In this document: in pieces, positions 5,231 to 7,188 of the stretch
Numbering within the stretch: position 1 is the first letter of the stretch
How the letters are laid out: each line of letters starts with the position of its first letter
Notes under the pieces: model-generated
The model's input: only the letters and a program-made list of their open reading frames with translations
What the model was told of the DNA's origin: nothing
The model's database searches: none
Assembly (NCBI GenBank): GCA_002419385.1
Contig: DIFZ01000064.1
Coordinates: 1 to 7,188 of the forward strand
Direction of reading: 5' to 3'
DNA: 7,188 nucleotides
From: Geobacter sp. UBA5735
GTDB lineage: Bacteria; Desulfobacterota; Desulfuromonadia; Geobacterales; Geobacteraceae
Translations under genes and position numbers: made by a program

Positions 5231-6697
5231 CTAAGCCCAAAACGGCACATAGGTCGCATCCTTCTTTGTCCCACCCGCCAACCGAATGAAACCGGCATCC
5301 ATGGTGTCTTTCAATATCCGAGAGGCCATGGGATAGTTTCTCTTCTCGATCCCCAAACGATCGCGAAGACTTGCATTCGTTATTCGCTTTCCCGAGATGA
5401 ACCACAAACAGGCATGCTGGTAGCAGGCGCGGATACGCTCCTGGCTGTCCATTTGGGCAAAGCTGCGCGGAGCGTAGAGTGTTGCAATGGTGTGTTGAGA
5501 GGCAACTCGAAAATTGGGCGCCGGCAGTTGGTGCTCCTCGACGGCAGCAATGACCTTCTTGATGCCGCTGCCGCGCTCTTCGCAGAAGTTCATGCGGCGC
5601 ATGAGTCCAGCGAGGACCTCGTTGCGGGACCGGGGCGGTTCGTCAATGAAGCGGAGAGGTTCGACAAGGGGCAGTCCTGGGCTGGTGACTTCGAGGCGGG
5701 AGTCATACAACTCAACCATTGGGCCGGTGCCCATGATATTGAAATCTTGATGAATGAGCGCATTGGCTACCAACTCACGGATGGCGACTTCAGGATAAAG
5801 ACGGACTTTTCGACGGAGCGCCTGTCCAATTTGCTCGTTCTGCGGAAGCTGGTCGTTGATCCAGCCGAGCAGGGCTTCGAAGCCAATAGCATAACCGGGC
5901 CGTGGGATGTCGCTCCCGGGGTCGGGATGTTCCTTTACGGTCTGGATCTTGTTGTCACCTTTGTAGATTACGACCCGAGGAGCCTTCCGTCCCAGACGGT
6001 CGAACCGGCGGAGATCGGATGCGAAAAGCATTGCCCCGACATTCGTGATATCGAAGCGGTTGCCGGGGCGGGTTATGATAACCTTCTCGGCAATCAATCG
6101 ATTCAGTATAGCCTTGCGATTGTCCGGTAGAGGAATGTCAAGCAGTCGAAAGGCGCCCGCATAATCAATGCGCGTCAATACATCGTCCGATGTTGCTGCC
6201 GTCAGTGCGATCCCGCTTTCAAAGGGCTTCTCGGAGAACAATGCCCACAGGGCTCGCTCTTTCTCCGGATAATCTTTGAGATTTTTCTTGTAACTGCCCA
6301 CCCGGATGTATTTGCTTCCCCCAAACGCAACCGGCTGATGCGATGCCGGCTGGATATCGAACAGAACAATGGGCAAATCGTTGATACTGACCTCATGAAT
6401 ATGGATATCGATCCGTGGTGTCAGCAGGCGGAGAAGCCAGTTTTCAAGTTCCTCGTTCCCTTTCTTCTTCTGGCGCGGGCGGAATGTTGTGCCGATGAGA
6501 TTGTGAGTCCCGTCATCCACGCCCCAGAGAATATACGCGTGATTTTTCCGGTTCAGGGCCGCGGCATTCGACAAAGCCGAGATGTATTCCCCGATTTCCT
6601 GCGGATCGGCGTTGTTATGTTTGAACTCGACCCACTCCGTTTCACGCGGCAAAGAACGAAGGTGCTCGACAAGATGCTGAATTTCTGTATTTTTCAT
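5231..6697 (-). CDS. AlbA_2 (Schlafen-type) / HATPase_c_4 ATP-binding protein with C-terminal winged helix
   Basis: This protein has 488 residues and is often labelled an ATP-binding or RecG-like transcriptional regulator. Residues 19-28 (ETEWVEFKHN) followed by the EYISALSNAAAL and YILWGVDDG stretches are the AlbA_2 putative DNA/RNA-binding domain. Around residues 303-319 the IRELVANALIHQDF helix, then VTSPG and an EERGSGIKKVI helix near 372-382, mark the GHKL-like HATPase_c_4 region. The last 70 residues (ITNASLRDRLGI ... ILKDTMDAGFI) look like a winged helix. I prefer the ATG at 6697 because AGGGA lies 7 bases upstream. A TTG at 6715 would add 6 residues and overlap the brxC stop by 4 bases. 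The gene sits between two BREX core genes and is likely co-transcribed with them. Its function in the system is unknown; a regulator or an extra effector are both possible. Family call is firm, role is inference. Confidence 0.85.
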   Translation of the reverse strand: MKNTEIQHLVEHLRSLPRETEWVEFKHNNADPQEIGEYISALSNAAALNRKNHAYILWGVDDGTHNLIGTTFRPRQKKKGNEELENWLLRLLTPRIDIHIHEVSINDLPIVLFDIQPASHQPVAFGGSKYIRVGSYKKNLKDYPEKERALWALFSEKPFESGIALTAATSDDVLTRIDYAGAFRLLDIPLPDNRKAILNRLIAEKVIITRPGNRFDITNVGAMLFASDLRRFDRLGRKAPRVVIYKGDNKIQTVKEHPDPGSDIPRPGYAIGFEALLGWINDQLPQNEQIGQALRRKVRLYPEVAIRELVANALIHQDFNIMGTGPMVELYDSRLEVTSPGLPLVEPLRFIDEPPRSRNEVLAGLMRRMNFCEERGSGIKKVIAAVEEHQLPAPNFRVASQHTIATLYAPRSFAQMDSQERIRACYQHACLWFISGKRITNASLRDRLGIEKRNYPMASRILKDTMDAGFIRLAGGTKKDATYVPFWA

Positions 6698-6704
6698 CTT
6701 AAAG

Positions 6705-6709
6705 TCCCT
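6705..6709 (-). promoter_or_regulatory. Ribosome binding site AGGGA for the AlbA_2 gene
   Basis: AGGGA lies 7 bases upstream of the ATG at 6697. This supports that start over the in-frame TTG at 6715, which overlaps the brxC stop and has no clear Shine-Dalgarno in front of it. The site falls just after the brxC stop codon, so re-initiation by ribosomes finishing brxC is plausible. Confidence 0.55.
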
Positions 6710-6711
6710 GT

Positions 6712-7188
6712 TCAAGACACCACGACCGGCCCGTCCTTGAGTTTCGCCAGCAGGTTTTTCTCAGCATCATCTAACCACTCTTTAACGTCCGTCTTGGTCT
6801 TGAGCGTTCCGCTGGTCAGGTGGACCCGCTGCGTTTTTGGTTCCAGCAGCTTGGCAGCGGCCATAGCGGCGCGGGCGAACTGCTGAGGTAGAGCGTCGGT
6901 TCTGGTTTTCCATGCCGGCAGGGCTGTCTGCTCCAGAGAATGGATCAGGTCGGCCTCGCTTCCGACGGAGAGAACCGGCAGTTCGTCGATGCCTTCTTCT
7001 ACGATGATTCGTTTTCTCTGGTCGTCCTTGAGTTTCTTCCAGTTTTCGCTGGCGGTCAGGGCGGTCATCTCCTCGTTGTATGTCCTCTCGTATTCGCCGT
7101 GGGCAGCGGTCGCGGCGGCGCGGAGGGCATCGGCCGCAGCCTTGCGGATGTCCGGCACAGGGTCGCTCGCGTCGAGCAGCCGGCGTTC
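6712..7188 (-). CDS. brxC: BrxC, BREX P-loop ATPase, C-terminal end (partial)
   Basis: The frame is open to the window edge and ends at a TGA at 6714-6712, giving 158 visible residues of a protein that is normally about 1,100-1,250 residues long. The N-terminal ATPase domain is outside the window. What is seen is an alpha-helical, charged tail whose last part (VHLTSGTLKT, then EWLDDAEKNLLAKLKDGPV) resembles the usual BrxC ending, in which a short beta/loop segment precedes a helix and a terminal GPV-type stretch. The GTG at 7158 is internal and not a start, because coding continues upstream of it (ERRLLDASDP). BrxC is a core BREX protein needed for both methylation and phage exclusion in known systems. 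The pglX gene two places downstream fits brxC-pglX order. The assignment rests on recognised tail similarity plus context, since no Walker motif is visible here. Confidence 0.82.
   Translation of the reverse strand, partial: ERRLLDASDPVPDIRKAAADALRAAATAAHGEYERTYNEEMTALTASENWKKLKDDQRKRIIVEEGIDELPVLSVGSEADLIHSLEQTALPAWKTRTDALPQQFARAAMAAAKLLEPKTQRVHLTSGTLKTKTDVKEWLDDAEKNLLAKLKDGPVVVS

Overview
This window is part of a bacterial phage-defence locus of the BREX family. All genes lie on the minus strand and read from position 7188 down to 1, mostly with 4-base overlaps or small gaps, as in a long operon. The host cannot be named. GC varies widely by segment: about 63-67% in sampled blocks of the methyltransferase ends, about 35% in the inserted nuclease segment, and 33-42% in blocks of the downstream ATPase gene. 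The gamma-/beta-proteobacteria-like palindromes are found in several phyla, so they do not settle the taxonomy.

Layout in transcription order. (1) 7188-6712 is the C-terminal end of BrxC, the large BREX P-loop ATPase. (2) 6697-5231 is an accessory protein with an AlbA_2 (Schlafen-type) domain, a HATPase_c_4-type domain and a C-terminal winged helix. (3) 5230-5106 is a short spacer carrying an 18/21-matching direct repeat and the strong ribosome binding site of the next gene. (4) 5105-1192 is pglX, the BREX adenine methyltransferase, split into two frames by a one-base shift near 3276. (5) 1195-86 is an AAA/ABC-type ATPase of the OLD/RecF/AAA_15 kind. (6) 89-1 is the start of a partner gene whose N-terminus looks like a TOPRIM or DUF4276-like protein. 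In a type 1 BREX locus, pglZ and brxL would be expected beyond position 1, and brxA and brxB beyond 7188.

The most unusual part is pglX. It carries four copies of a CCCTCACCC/CCCTCTCCC-type palindromic element, all in frame and translated into Pro/Gly/Glu-rich peptides. Two copies sit alone. The other two lie in inverted orientation around a complete, AT-rich DUF559 (Vsr-like endonuclease) domain. That domain is inserted between the PglX helical N-terminal region and the SAM-binding motif I. It looks like a small nuclease-bearing mobile cassette that lands in frame inside genes, much as palindromic elements do in Rickettsia proteins.

Working picture. BrxC and PglX are core BREX components, with PglX marking self DNA. 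The AlbA_2 protein and the ATPase/TOPRIM-like pair are accessory cargo threaded between core genes, and probably add regulation or a second defence activity. The pglX frameshift, if real, removes an intact methyltransferase, so this BREX copy may be inactive or switchable unless it is an assembly error.
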